In this document: positions 48,244-59,290 of the stretch, piece after piece
How positions within the stretch are numbered: position 1 is the stretch's first letter
Layout: every line of letters starts with the position of its first letter
DNA from: Nageia nagi
Taxonomy: Eukaryota; Pinophyta
Direction of reading: 5' to 3'
Length of the DNA stretch: 64,000 nucleotides
NCBI GenBank assembly: GCA_050084985.1
Contig: JBITNC010000001.1
Span: 212,970,001 to 213,034,000, forward strand
The notes under the pieces: model-generated
What the model was told of the DNA's origin: nothing
The model's database searches: none
Seen by the model: only the letters and a program-made list of their open reading frames with translations
Position numbers and translations under genes: made by a program

Positions 48244-48969
48244 TGTAGACCTCAAATTGTGTAAAATATGAATAAAAATAATTAAATAAATCATTCATTA
48301 TATACAATTGAATATACAACATACACTATATCAAATTACTAGGTATATACATGAAATGCATGAACCTGATATGGAGTGCATGTACAATCTGATAGTAGTG
48401 AATCTTCATAGGATTAGGATTAGATTCAAGATGATCTCAAGACATATCTTTTCAAGTGTGGATTAATGAGTCAACCATAAAAATTTGAAACTTCCAATCT
48501 ATAAGGCCCATGACATTTGTAACGTAGTAGCATAATGCCACTAACTACATGGAACATGATGAGTCATGTTGTGCATTAAAGATGGGAAGTTCAAAACTCA
48601 AAGTATAACAAACATTCATGATAATTGGAATCTAAAGACAATGTTATAATTTACAACCACCTATTAGAGTTCTTTATCATATCAAAAGAGTTCTAATCTT
48701 TATGGAGATTAACCTATTCCACCTGTATTTATAACCTACAAAGGAATTAAAGAGGTATGAGGTTGACTTCAAAAAATAATAATAGTATTTATTGTATTCA
48801 AGATAAATTAAAATAGGAGTCATGATAAATGATATTGCATTGGTCTTAGCACATGGTATTGCATTGTAATATCAAATTTATCTTGATTTATATATTATTA
48901 TCATTAATAATTTAAGAAGTCTAAATATGATTTATTAAATAAATAATAAATTATTTTTAGGCATCTATA
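48244..48969 (-). repeat. Element D2 5' LTR
   Basis: Begins TGTAGACCTCAAATTGTG at 48244 and ends GCATCTATA at 48969, directly before GTATT. The internal sequence on the minus strand starts TTCTAGTGAAACTACC, which resembles the equivalent positions of C (TTTTGGTGAACC) and B2 (TTAGTGAATC) and could be a decayed primer-binding site. Confidence 0.87.
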
Positions 48970-50120
48970 GTATTCTATCAAGCTATGTAGTATTCCTTCC
49001 TTTTTATCATGGGAATCATTTGGTCCTATTTTTGCATATTCTCTTACCCTTGAGTTCCCAAATTATTTTCCTATAGGGATTTATATTCTATCATTGTATT
49101 CTAATTTTAATTTCAAACTAGAAGGTATGTGTATGTTTGCATCAATCTTACTTATGGCCTTAGGGTACTTACTTTATTGGTCTTCTAGATATAGGTGATA
49201 GCTAACATTCCACTAATAATTGGTGGGAGGAACTTTATACCCAAAGTATCTTATATTAGGGTATGTGGGTTTTTATCCTTTTCTTACATCCCTTTTTCTA
49301 ACAATGTAGTTAGGCCTTATTGCTTAGATTTTTTGGAGCTTTGATATATATTAGTATTTCTTTTGAATAATGGTTCCATTCCTTATCTTTGTTTGAATCT
49401 TTTGAAGTCAATTATATTTTCCTCATGAGGTAACCTTTGATTGTTATATTTAACCATAGGGGCTACCCATGCCTTATAACCTTCATTGATTAGTTGATGA
49501 GCTTTCTAATAAATATAAAATGGAACTATCTCTTGAAATATTTCCAATTTCTCATAATAGTATCTTAATATTTCCTTAAGAATGGCTAATTTATTTTGAG
49601 TTTCTTCTTCCATTAGTTTTGTATTTTTCCATTCTTTGAGTTTACTTAATACCTTCTTCATCAGTTTTATCAAAATATCTAGTTTTCATTTGATCTTATC
49701 TTATTATTTTGTTAGTTAATGATATCTATTTTATTTTATAAACTAATAGACATAACTCTAGGGTTCCTTAAAATGAAAGTAGATATTCATTTGTATTAAT
49801 ACTCCAATTTTAAGGGTGACTATGGTATCAAACTTTTACTCTACCATCTTATTATGTTGCCCTTCTTTTTTTAATCTTAAAGTGTTTGACTTATATCCCC
49901 AGAATGTAGATGTCAAACTTCTATTGAGAAAATGGTCATGTTAGGTTGCTACCAATTCCTCAAATCCCTTTTAACTCCAAATTAGGCCTCTTATAAGGCC
50001 AATAACCTATATTTAGGTGCTAATATTTCTCTATGATATTCAATGATCCTTTTGGAAGTGCTTAACAGGTCCACAAGTCTCCTTAGGGTCCAACATTTAA
50101 CCTCTTTCTTTGTATTTTAA
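48970..50120 (-). pseudogene. Element D unrecognised ORF (main part)
   Basis: On the minus strand a long coding-like region is readable in three successive frames with almost only TAA/TAG stops at likely Gln positions. Near 50115-49890 it reads VKCWTLRRLVDLLSTSKRII. About 49900-49150 gives MKKVLSKLKEWKNTKLMEEE, then INEGYKAWVAPMVKYNNQRL and a basic, Gln-rich stretch. From 49150 to 48970 it gives ISKIDANIHIPSSLKLKLEY. It then continues in frame at 40427. In total roughly 450 codons. I recognise no RT, integrase, protease or gag motif. It could be a divergent gag-like protein or a captured host gene. It sits between the 60-bp repeats and the polypurine tract, i.e. in the 3' half of D. Confidence 0.5.
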
Positions 50121-50870
50121 AAAATTGATTATATATATAAGGATAGAAGATAATTCAAACTTGTATTTTATACCATCATTTCCATTTCCCTCCAAAATTC
50201 AAAATTTTAAGCATAATAAAATATAAATTTTAAAATAATACCTTATCCCTCCTATTTTATTATATATTTTTTCTCCTTCTTTCTCCTACCCAAAAATAAT
50301 TAAATATAAAATAATTAAATTAGTCAAACCTAAAATTTTAGTTCTACCATAATGGGATGAGCTAAGAAAATCTTGAACCTATTGGTTATGGTCCCAAAGA
50401 ATAACTCTAAAATTGGATGTATCATCTTAAAGCTCAACATCCACACATAGAAATTGAATAATGAAAAGTAGATTCCAATTTTTGAAATTTGACTAAGATA
50501 CCAATTATTCAACCTTCAAGGAATGAGTTTTACAAGCTCATAGTAAGTAGAGCTTTCTACACACCCAACATCTCACTTCCAATCTCAAATTTTGATCACA
50601 ATAGAAAAATAACTCCAATATCTCCTCAAGTTTCCATAGTGTAGATACCATGATGAAATTTAGTTAATAACAATAAATTGAATACTTTATTTTCTAATAA
50701 CCTTATTGTAGTGATTTGTAGCTCCAAATTTGCCAAAAACTATTTGGCCAATATGTCTAATGATCCTACAAAATTATTAATACTTTCCTTCCATGATGAA
50801 AATGAATTAATACTTACAAGCATTATCACTTGTGATGTAGTATCAACTCCCAATTGGCCTTATTGATCCA
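50121..50870. other. Element D internal, no recognised coding
   Basis: AT-rich, with the possible upstream end of the unrecognised ORF. Nothing identified with confidence. Confidence 0.35.
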
Positions 50871-50879
50871 ATGTCCCTC

Positions 50880-51700
50880 TTCAATTATCTTTAAAATGTA
50901 GCAAAGGTTTTGAAAAACCCTTCAATAGCTCAACTTTTGGCTTATAGTGACTCTAAAATGTAAAAAAGAGTCCAAAAAACCTTCTAGAATCCCAATAATT
51001 AACCCAAAATAACCTTAGAAAGCTAATCTAACTCTAAGTAAGCCTCACTTTTTTATTTTTGCCTCATAATGGTCTTGAAATGTAGCTTAAGCTCAAGAAT
51101 CCTCTTCAATATGTCAATTTCCACTTCATGATAACATCTAAATGCAAATTGATCTTCAATAATGTCCTCAAAGTACTAATGTATAGTTTAGAGGACCCTC
51201 AAAATGTAGAAATATCCTCTAAAATAACTTTGATATGCCAATATTTGGCCTTATATAGTCTTGAAAAGTAGAATGGACTCTTCTAAAGTACCAAGATCCA
51301 CTTAGAAAGTGCTCTCAAACATAATGGAAGTCTCAAAATTCTCTATATTTGCCAACATCCTCCTTTATGTGGGCTTGAAATGGAGAACTAAAATATAAAA
51401 AAAATTCAAACCACCAATGTATACCTACTAGAGAGGTCAAAAGGCAAATTTAAGTTAAACATTACCCTTAATGATACAATGTCTAGCTTCTAGTAATATA
51501 GAAATGCAACATTTGACTTCAAATGGGTATGGAATATAGCTTTAGGCATGAGAATCTCTTTAAAATACCAATTTCATTCCTATAGGATCCTCAAAATGTT
51601 GAATAAGCTATAAATAGCTCCCAAAACACCAACATATAGCTTTAGATGAGCTTATACACTCTAAAAAACCCCTTATTCCTCCTTTAGACTCATAATAAAT
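50880..51700 (-). repeat. 60-bp imperfect tandem array inside element D
   Basis: The phrase CT(C/T)(A/T)AAATGTAG recurs at about 50890, 50947, 51070, 51193 and, more loosely, 51010, 51130, 51257, 51312 and 51366, a spacing of 52-65 bases. Between the repeats a second shared phrase (CCAA.A.TTGGCCTTAT) is seen. It lies between the 5' LTR/PBS and the unrecognised ORF. Confidence 0.6.
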
Positions 51701-52185
51701 GAGAACAAACTTTAAACTTGAAATTAAAAGTGCAAATTTTTTTAAAAATGTATCTTTTAAAGCTAGATGAACCTTATCAATGCTTCATAGATTCAAAATT
51801 AGGACTAAGATATTCCTAAAAACTTTCCAAAAGGATGAAATAAGACTCTTATATCTCCAACAAGTTATTTTAATCATCTAGATCCTCTAGAAACTTGTTT
51901 GAAATGACCATTATGATGCTAGGTCAACTCCACTCTTCAATAAGATATCAATAATTCTCTAAAACTAACACTATGAACACTATGATCTAGTGTAATATCA
52001 TAATGAGTCTCATTCAAATTCTCTAACTCAACTCTTTCCCAATAGTAAGGGTACATTCTCAAACTTCAAAAAGAAAATGTGATACCACTATGATGTGGGT
52101 ATTCCAACTCTTCAACTCTCTTTATATCCAATTTGAAATCCTCCATAAATAAAACCCTTGATTCCCAATAGGATGGTAGAATGAA

Positions 52186-52197
52186 GGCTTTGATACC
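52186..52197 (-). promoter_or_regulatory. Element D primer-binding site
   Basis: On the minus strand TGGTATCAAAGC, two bases inside the 5' LTR edge at 52200. It is identical to the element A site (initiator tRNA-Met type) and fixes the orientation of element D. Confidence 0.85.
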
Positions 52198-52199
52198 AC

Positions 52200-53683
52200 T
52201 ATGATGAGCCATTCTAGGGTTTAATCCTCAAAAGTTCCCCGAGAGAGGTACATTTGGCTTTTAGCTTCTAAACTATCTAAAATAAGCTCAAACATGCATA
52301 AAATAACTAATTATTATCTAGGAATGAAATATATGTAATTAAACTTATAAAAAAAACCTTCAAATCCCAATGATTAGTTATGATTAGAAATTACAAAAAT
52401 CAATCATTCAATCTCTCCAATAATCCAATGACTCAGTTAGGAATCAAAATAATAAATTAATAGTGCAAAAATGCTCCATAAACAAAATTTCCTAGTTTGA
52501 GAACCCAAATAGATACTAAGAAATAAAAATATCACTTCAAATCCAAAGTTGCAATTAGGAAGAGAAAATAAAAATGTAATAATAATGTAATACATATAGA
52601 TAAAAAATAAGATATTGGTGGCATAATATAATTGTATTAAATATAGTAAGAGTAATGCAATTATAATATTTTTATCAACCTAAGGAGTGTGTAATAGGAC
52701 TATCTTCAATAGGGTTATGTTAGATGGCTCTAGGACCTCATTAATCCTATAAGTAGTGAGTTAGACTAGGTCTTCTCTATAGCAACTATGATGGAACTAG
52801 TAGCATTCCTCTTGATATGGTTAGAGTAAGTTCAAGGGTAGCCTCTTATCTCCTTAATACCTAAAATGTAGGTTTCCCTATAAGTGGCAAAGATATAGTC
52901 TCCAATCAATTTGAAATAATAGGGTTTAATCACAAATTTAGCATATCCTATAATGACTAAATGCTCTCCTTTTATAGGTGAGGGTAATCATCTTCTAATC
53001 TTGCATTGATATGATTCAATAATGGAGATATGTGATATTTATGATTATGAATTAAATATCCAAGATGGAGAGCTTTGGGATGGATAAAATCACATCTAAA
53101 AGCCAAGAATGTTAGTGTATAAGAGGGGCTGATGCTAGATCTTCTTGTAATTAGTCCCATCAATCCATGTGCCTAGAAAGGCCAACATAGGGTATTTGTA
53201 TTATCCCATGCCTATTTTCCATGCTTTAGGACCATCCACTTATCTCAATATTACCAATGCCTAGTTTGAAGTATCACATCCATCTTTGGAGCTCCAAATG
53301 ACCTTGTAGTCGATGCAATCACCTAGAGAGATGCTCTACCTTGAAGAGGGAAGAACTAATGAATAAAGATAAAGTTAATGCTAATATTATACTTATCAAG
53401 GTTAAAATATGTAATACTTTATTTAAGAAAACTAATATTTCATTTACAAATATAATTACATTGGTATTACAAATACAACATTATTAGCATTTTAGCAATT
53501 AACTAAATATAAATAAATAAATAAAGGGTCATTTATTTCATAATTAGAGCTTTATTCAGTAGCTAAGTGGAATTTACAATGTTTTAGCCAAATTATAGAA
53601 AAATAGATAAAAACACTCCTAAATTAATGTTCTCATTTATTAGAGTTGAAATGGAAAAAACATCCAAAAATAGGGATATTATA
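52200..53683 (-). repeat. Element D 5' LTR
   Basis: Full-length LTR of 1484 bases. On the minus strand it begins TATAATATCCCTATTTTTGG, a decayed form of TGTAATATCCC, a common plant LTR start. The right end abuts GACTA at 53684. The 3' LTR (39610-40292) is a shortened version. Confidence 0.85.
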
Positions 53684-55396
53684 GACTAAGGAATTAGGCA
53701 TTCTTGTAGGAAACTATGGCATGTATGAGAAACATGTATTTTAGAATGTCCATATGAGTGTCAACCCTAACTCTTAAGTGCTTAAACCCTTAAAAATAAA
53801 CCCTAACCAAGGCATTTTTTCCAAGATTATCATTCCATAATAGATAGTAATGCTAAAAGAGAAGAACCAATTTCTTATATTATTTCTAATATTATGGAAA
53901 AGGAAAGTGAAACCTTATCTACTTACCCATTCAATAAATGATGTTAATTCTACTACAAATATATCTTTGTTTCTAAATAAGGATAAATATTTTTAAATCT
54001 TCAACTAGGTCATTATGTGTTATTATTGAAAACTATAGCATGTATGAGAAATAAGTATTTTAGAATGTCCATATGAGTGTCAACCCTAACCCCTAAACCC
54101 TTATTCCTTAAATGTAAACCTTAATCAAGGCATTTTTTCTTGGATTATCATTATATAATGGACATTACTACTAAAGGAGAAGAACCCATTTCTTATATTA
54201 TTTTTGACATTATGAAAAAGGAAAGTGAAATCATGTTTACTACCCATTTAATAAATGACACCAATTCTATTACAAATATGACTCTATTTCCAAATAAGGA
54301 TAAATTTTTTTAGTGCTTCAACTAGGGCATTGGTGTTTCTTTAGGAAACTATGGTATGTATGAGAAATTGGTATTTTAGAATATCCATATGAGTGTTAAT
54401 TCCAACCCTTAAACCCTAAATGCTTAATCCTTAAATGCAAATCCTAACCAAGATATTTTTTACAAGGATTATCATTCCATAATGTATATTAATGCTAAAA
54501 GAGAAGAACCAATTTCTTATGTTATTTTTGATAATATGGAAAAGGAAAGTACAACCATATTTACTAGCCATTCAATAAATGATGTTGATTCTACTACCAA
54601 TATGACTATGTTGCCAAATAAAGATAAATAGTTTTAGTGTTTAAACTAGGGAATTAGATTTTGCTATATCAAACTATGACAAGTATGATAAATATGTATT
54701 TTAGAATATCAATGTGAGTGTCAATCCTAACCCCTAAATCCTAAAGCCTTAATAATTAAATGTGAACCCTAACTAAGATATTTTATCAAGGATTATCATT
54801 CCATAATCGACATTAATGCTTAAGGAGAAGAACTAGTTTCTTATGTTATTTTTGATATTATGGAAAACAAAAGTGAAACTATGTTTACTACCCATTCAAC
54901 AAATTATTCCATTTCTACTACAAATATGGCTATGTTTCCAAATAAGGATAAATATTTTTGGTGCTTTGAATAGGGAATTGGGCATTGCTATAGGAAACTA
55001 TATAATATATGAGAAAGAAGTATTTCACAATATCCATGAGTGTCAATCCTAATCCCTAAACCCTTTAACACTTAACCCAAAATCCTAACTCCTAAACCTT
55101 AAACACTTAACCCTTAAATGTAAACCCTAACCAATTCATTTTGTCTAGGATTATTATTCCATAGTCAACATTAATGCAAAAGGAGTAGAACCAATTTCTT
55201 ATGTTATTTATGATATTATGGAAAAGGAAAGTGAAACCATTTCTAATACCCATGCAACAAATTATGCTAATTCTATTGCAAATCTATGTTACCAAAAAAG
55301 GATAAATTTTTTTAGTGCTTTGAATAGGGAATTAGGCATTGTTCCAAGAAACTATGACATATATGAGAAATATGTATTTCATAATTCCCATATGAG
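53684..55396 (+). repeat. sat320 cluster C
   Basis: A partial unit completing the one interrupted at 39609, then five units starting near 53826, 54147, 54466, 54789 and 55147 (spacings about 321, 319, 323 and 358). Linkers carry CCCTAACCCCTAAACCC words. The last unit stops after CCCATATGAG at 55396. Confidence 0.88.
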
Positions 55397-55539
55397 AAGT
55401 AGTTTCTTACACTACATGTGGAATTTAATTTGAATAACATCCATACATAACATCCATAACATAATATTTCATAAATATAAATTAAAATATTGAATACTTA
55501 CACTTCACTTTATTAATTAATTAACAAGATCCTATACAA

Positions 55540-56850
55540 TATATTTTCCTCTAGGATCATAATTAATAACAAACCACATTTTCTCATCTACAACATCTAG
55601 GATGAAAAATACTTGATGATAATATTATGGTAGAACATATGGCTCTTTCCCTTTAGCTAAATATCATGTGGAGTTAATTGCTTGATATTTAATAGGATTA
55701 TCATGAAATATTTTATTTCTATCAAGTGTGTCAAAACACATACATTTAAATATAACACATTGGAAGGACCTATAATCTAATAGAAAAATTTGTTGAGTTT
55801 TTTCAACATAACTTAATATACCTTGTATCAAGTTTGTATCTCTTCTACTTGCATGAGTTTCTTGGTCAAAATAAGCCAACACTTCATAGTCAAATGTCAC
55901 TCTTGACTCATCCTTCTCTTCAATTTGGAAGTGTTGACCATACACCCACATTGAAAAGAAAGATAATGCCTACACACATTTACTTGAAAATATTATTAGT
56001 GCAAAAATCATTATATTTATATTAGCTACATGTGTTTTATAAAAATACTAAAAATTAAATGCATATGAATAAAAATAATAATAACCATTGTATTATTTTG
56101 AATAGCTATATCTAATGCATTTACATCATCTTCATCTAAATTTTCTTCAACTTTTTTTTAATTTTATTCTTCATCCATGATCATGGCCAATCTTTCAGCC
56201 AATTTTCCTCTCTTTGATTTTCAAGTATAGGTGTACAACCACCATAATTTTATTTGTGAAGTGAGGCATATTCTTATGTAATTTTATTTCTTTTATTACT
56301 ATACAATTCAATCCACTTTTCACAACATTTAAAATGCATCATGAAACATTAGTCTATAGATGTATGTAGGTCATAACCTGTAAATTCATAATCATTATAT
56401 ATCATGCTATAATATATAATTATTAGTAAGCATTGATTAATAAAATTAATCCATAATTAATATGCATATCAAAATCATTAATTAATAATATATAAAATAT
56501 TTTTATACATACCTTTAAGAGAATATGTTATCCCATTTGATTATAAAATCTCCCCTTTTAATTTTTTTATGTGTTTATATGTATTCTACATCTTTTGGGT
56601 AGAAGCATTGATTTAGGAAATATACTTAGTTTCATAAAAAAGGATTCTTATATAATGATTCCCCCATACATATATCCTTAATATTGTGATTGCTATCTAA
56701 GAAATCCTTTTAGTTTTTTTTAAAATCTCTTTGCAAAAATTTGCTTGTAGCATTCACAATATTTGCTATTTCAATGTCATCAACTAGTTGGATCAATAGG
56801 TGCATTTGTATGTCCATAAAAAAAATAGGCATTTCCTTTTCAAAAAATAA
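55540..56850 (-). pseudogene. TNP2 transposase, C-terminal part (DUF4218- and DUF4216-like)
   Basis: Minus strand, continuing the protein interrupted after 61910. EMPIFFMDIQMHLLIQLVDD (56840-56780) and the following KFLQRDFKK...ESLYKNPF match the DUF4218-type region (H.P.HL..E....GPV..RWMY..ER). From 55951 the frame is open for 95 codons: VTFDYEVLAYFDQETHASRR, DTNLIQGILSYVEKTQQIFL and FQCVIFKCMCFD, which correspond to the C-terminal DUF4216 (YYG.L..I..L.Y....V.LFKC.WFD). KEPYVLPYYYHQVFFILDV (about 55645-55590) matches EPFVLA.QA.QVFYV.D. Stops are few in this part. The product of an intact gene would be a nuclear DNA transposase. Confidence 0.78.
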
Positions 56851-56854
56851 AAAT

Positions 56855-57443
56855 TGTAGATCCTAAATTATGTAAAATACAATTTATAAAATGATCTACA
56901 ATATAATAAGAGCTAGATATGTACACTATATCAGATACAATATATATACATGAAAAGCTTGCAACTGATATGAAGTGCATGTATAATCCTCAAAAGCAAA
57001 TATCAATTGATATTAAGAGGTTTTGGATTAGAATAAAGGTGAGATTATAATGAATCTTTGCATATATAAATCAATAACCTCATCCACCAAAATCTAAAAC
57101 CCTCAATCCTCAATATGCATAACAATTTGTAATAATAGGTGGCATGAAGATTGTGATGTACAACCATCTATAAGAGATCTTATCATATCAAAGAGTTTTG
57201 ATATATGGTGCTTAACCTTTCCACTCACATATATAGCTTGCAAAGATATAAAGAGTAGTGAAGGTTGAACTCTAGCAATAATATAATCATTGTTGTATTC
57301 AAGATACTTTAAAATATGAACCATAGTAAATAATATAACATTTAATATAATACATGGTATTGCATTGTAATATCTTATCTTGACATTTGTTATATTGTAA
57401 TAATTTATTTAAGAAGTTTAAAAATTATTTTTAGGCATATACA
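56855..57443 (-). repeat. Element E 3' LTR
   Basis: TGTAGATCCTAAATTATG at the left edge, GCATATACA at the right. It shares GTACACTATATCAGAT, ATATACATGAAA and TTATTTTTAGGCATA with the D2 LTRs. On the minus strand the polypurine tract AGAGAGGGGAAAAA lies at 57457-57444. The only LTR of this element in the window. Confidence 0.82.
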
Positions 57444-59285
57444 TTTTTCCCCTCTCTAGATGTGAAATGAAAAGAATTGACATTGCATATCCAAAGTCTA
57501 AAGAAGAGAAGAAAATTTTCAATAGTAATGTGGAATTCTCTTTTTGATTGATATATTGTGTATGATATATCTTCTATGAACTTTTGGTTTTCTATTACCT
57601 CTTACTCTAGATTCTTCATGTAATAAAGCCAAAAATCAGAATCCTTTTATGAGAAGAGTACCTCTATTTGGTTCCTACTCTCTCGAATAATATATTTTTG
57701 AGAACAATCCAACATAATACCCACATAGATTATATCCTATGAAAGAAAAATTAATTTTAAGAGTAAAGATGAAATAAATATGATATACATTATGTTACTA
57801 TGGTCATTAGGATACATGGTTCTATTAAACCATGATTATCAAGTTGATGAGGTCCTTTCATACCCCAAGCTTGGAATAACCTACAATTTATGAGAGATTT
57901 TGCTCATGGAGTGACCATGGCCTTGAGAACATTTGTTATCATAATATTAAATTTTTTATTCATAATTGAGATAATTCCATTTAACTTCCATAAAAAAGCA
58001 CCCAATATTCAAATATTTATTGATATTACTTATCAATTTAATACATTTGATATCATTATGTTGATTGAATCTATTGCTTTTCAAAGTAAAGAACATCATT
58101 GATAGCATTCATTTTACAAAATTTTGTAACCATATATTTTGTAATTTTGTTTAACATTTCCATGATAGTGGATATTTATGAAATAATAGCATTTTCAAAT
58201 AGATATTCAAGGATTTGTAGCATACCCAATTTGCAATGAATTTTTAGTAGACATATGTTATTAACAACATGAAAATAGTAATATTAGATCTATAAATTTG
58301 AATGACATTCAATTAATAGTAAGGAATAATTTTTTGCATAAGAGAAATCATAAAATTATTTTTTTACATATCATAACATTTTATACATAATCATTAATTT
58401 GACCTATTTGGTACCTATATTCCTTTGGTCTATGCGTAAGTCATATCAATATAACATTCATCATTTTGAAGTTTTAATACCATGATAACATTATTAATAT
58501 TTGAAATAATCCATAATTTCTCTTTAATAACATTGTTAACAATGTTTATATGGTAAAATTTATCATTAAAAAATAGAGCATATTCAATTGGTGTTGAGAC
58601 ACTGCATTTCAGATATCCAATATTCCATTAACATGTATCTATTCAAAAATCCAACTTTTACATATGCCTTTATTTTGATAATTTAAATTTTCATCTTTTA
58701 CATCATGTAAAATCTATCATATGCACTTAACTCGAGCTAGCAAAAATAGAATTACAATATAGCACTTGAATCACTTACCAATTTTTCATAGATCATGCTA
58801 TTAATGATCTCTATTTTATATAAATAATAATGAAAAATGGAACATAATCAATTTCACTATGAATACATAGTGTAAAAATTCAATATATTCATATTTACCA
58901 TTTTTGATCATCATGCTTTGAATCATATGATAATTTTACATTTTAGACATCATTACCAGTGTGGAATTGGTAAAATTAGGTTTTCAAAGAGAGATTATGA
59001 TCAATTAACATAATATTAGTCATTTTGCCCTCATTACCTACTAATATGCAAGCATTTTTATTAACATTTCAAAGGAGCTTCATTTATGTTAGGGTTAGTT
59101 GAAAAATCATAAAAACTAAGTTTACTCATTGATTTTTATCATTTCCCTCTTATCATTTCATATTTGGCAATTCCTAGTGAAGAATATGACTCCTTTGTCT
59201 AGCATGGAATTGCTCTCATTCTTTATTGCCAATGATTTCCTTTAACCTTCTTGCTCCTATTTGTTTGATTTTCTTACTTATCTTG
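57444..59285. other. Element E non-coding region
   Basis: Corresponds to 41122-42980 of D2. No coding motif recognised; a few decayed forms of the ATTAGTGGCAT-type motif (58095, 58797, 58950). Confidence 0.5.
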
Positions 59286-59290
59286 CTAAG

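Larger units (their letters stand above)
40428..48969 (-). mobile_element. Element D2: gag-only LTR retrotransposon with an antisense plant-mobile-domain-like ORF
   Basis: LTRs at 40428-41121 and 48244-48969 are flanked by GTATT (40423-40427 and 48970-48974). On the minus strand: 5' LTR, gag (48077-46060), about 1 kb without readable coding, a long region whose coding strand is the plus strand (42984-45100), non-coding DNA, polypurine tract and 3' LTR. No protease, RT, RNase H or integrase was found, so D2 would depend on another element. An antisense ORF near the 3' LTR is a known trait of some Tat-lineage elements (Grande-type). D2 lies inside element D and is younger than it. Confidence 0.82.
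39610..53683 (-). mobile_element. Element D: LTR retrotransposon in the minus orientation, inserted in a sat320 unit
   Basis: LTRs at 39610-40292 and 52200-53683 are flanked by the 5-bp duplication GACTA (39605-39609 and 53684-53688), and the flanks join into one sat320 unit. On the minus strand the primer-binding site TGGTATCAAAGC (52197-52186) follows the 5' LTR, and the polypurine tract AGGGAGGGAAAACT (40306-40293) precedes the 3' LTR. The interior holds a 60-bp repeat array and an unrecognised ORF, but no RT, RNase H or integrase. Element D2 (40428-48969) is nested in it. Without D2 it would be about 5.5 kb, so D is probably non-autonomous. Confidence 0.88.
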
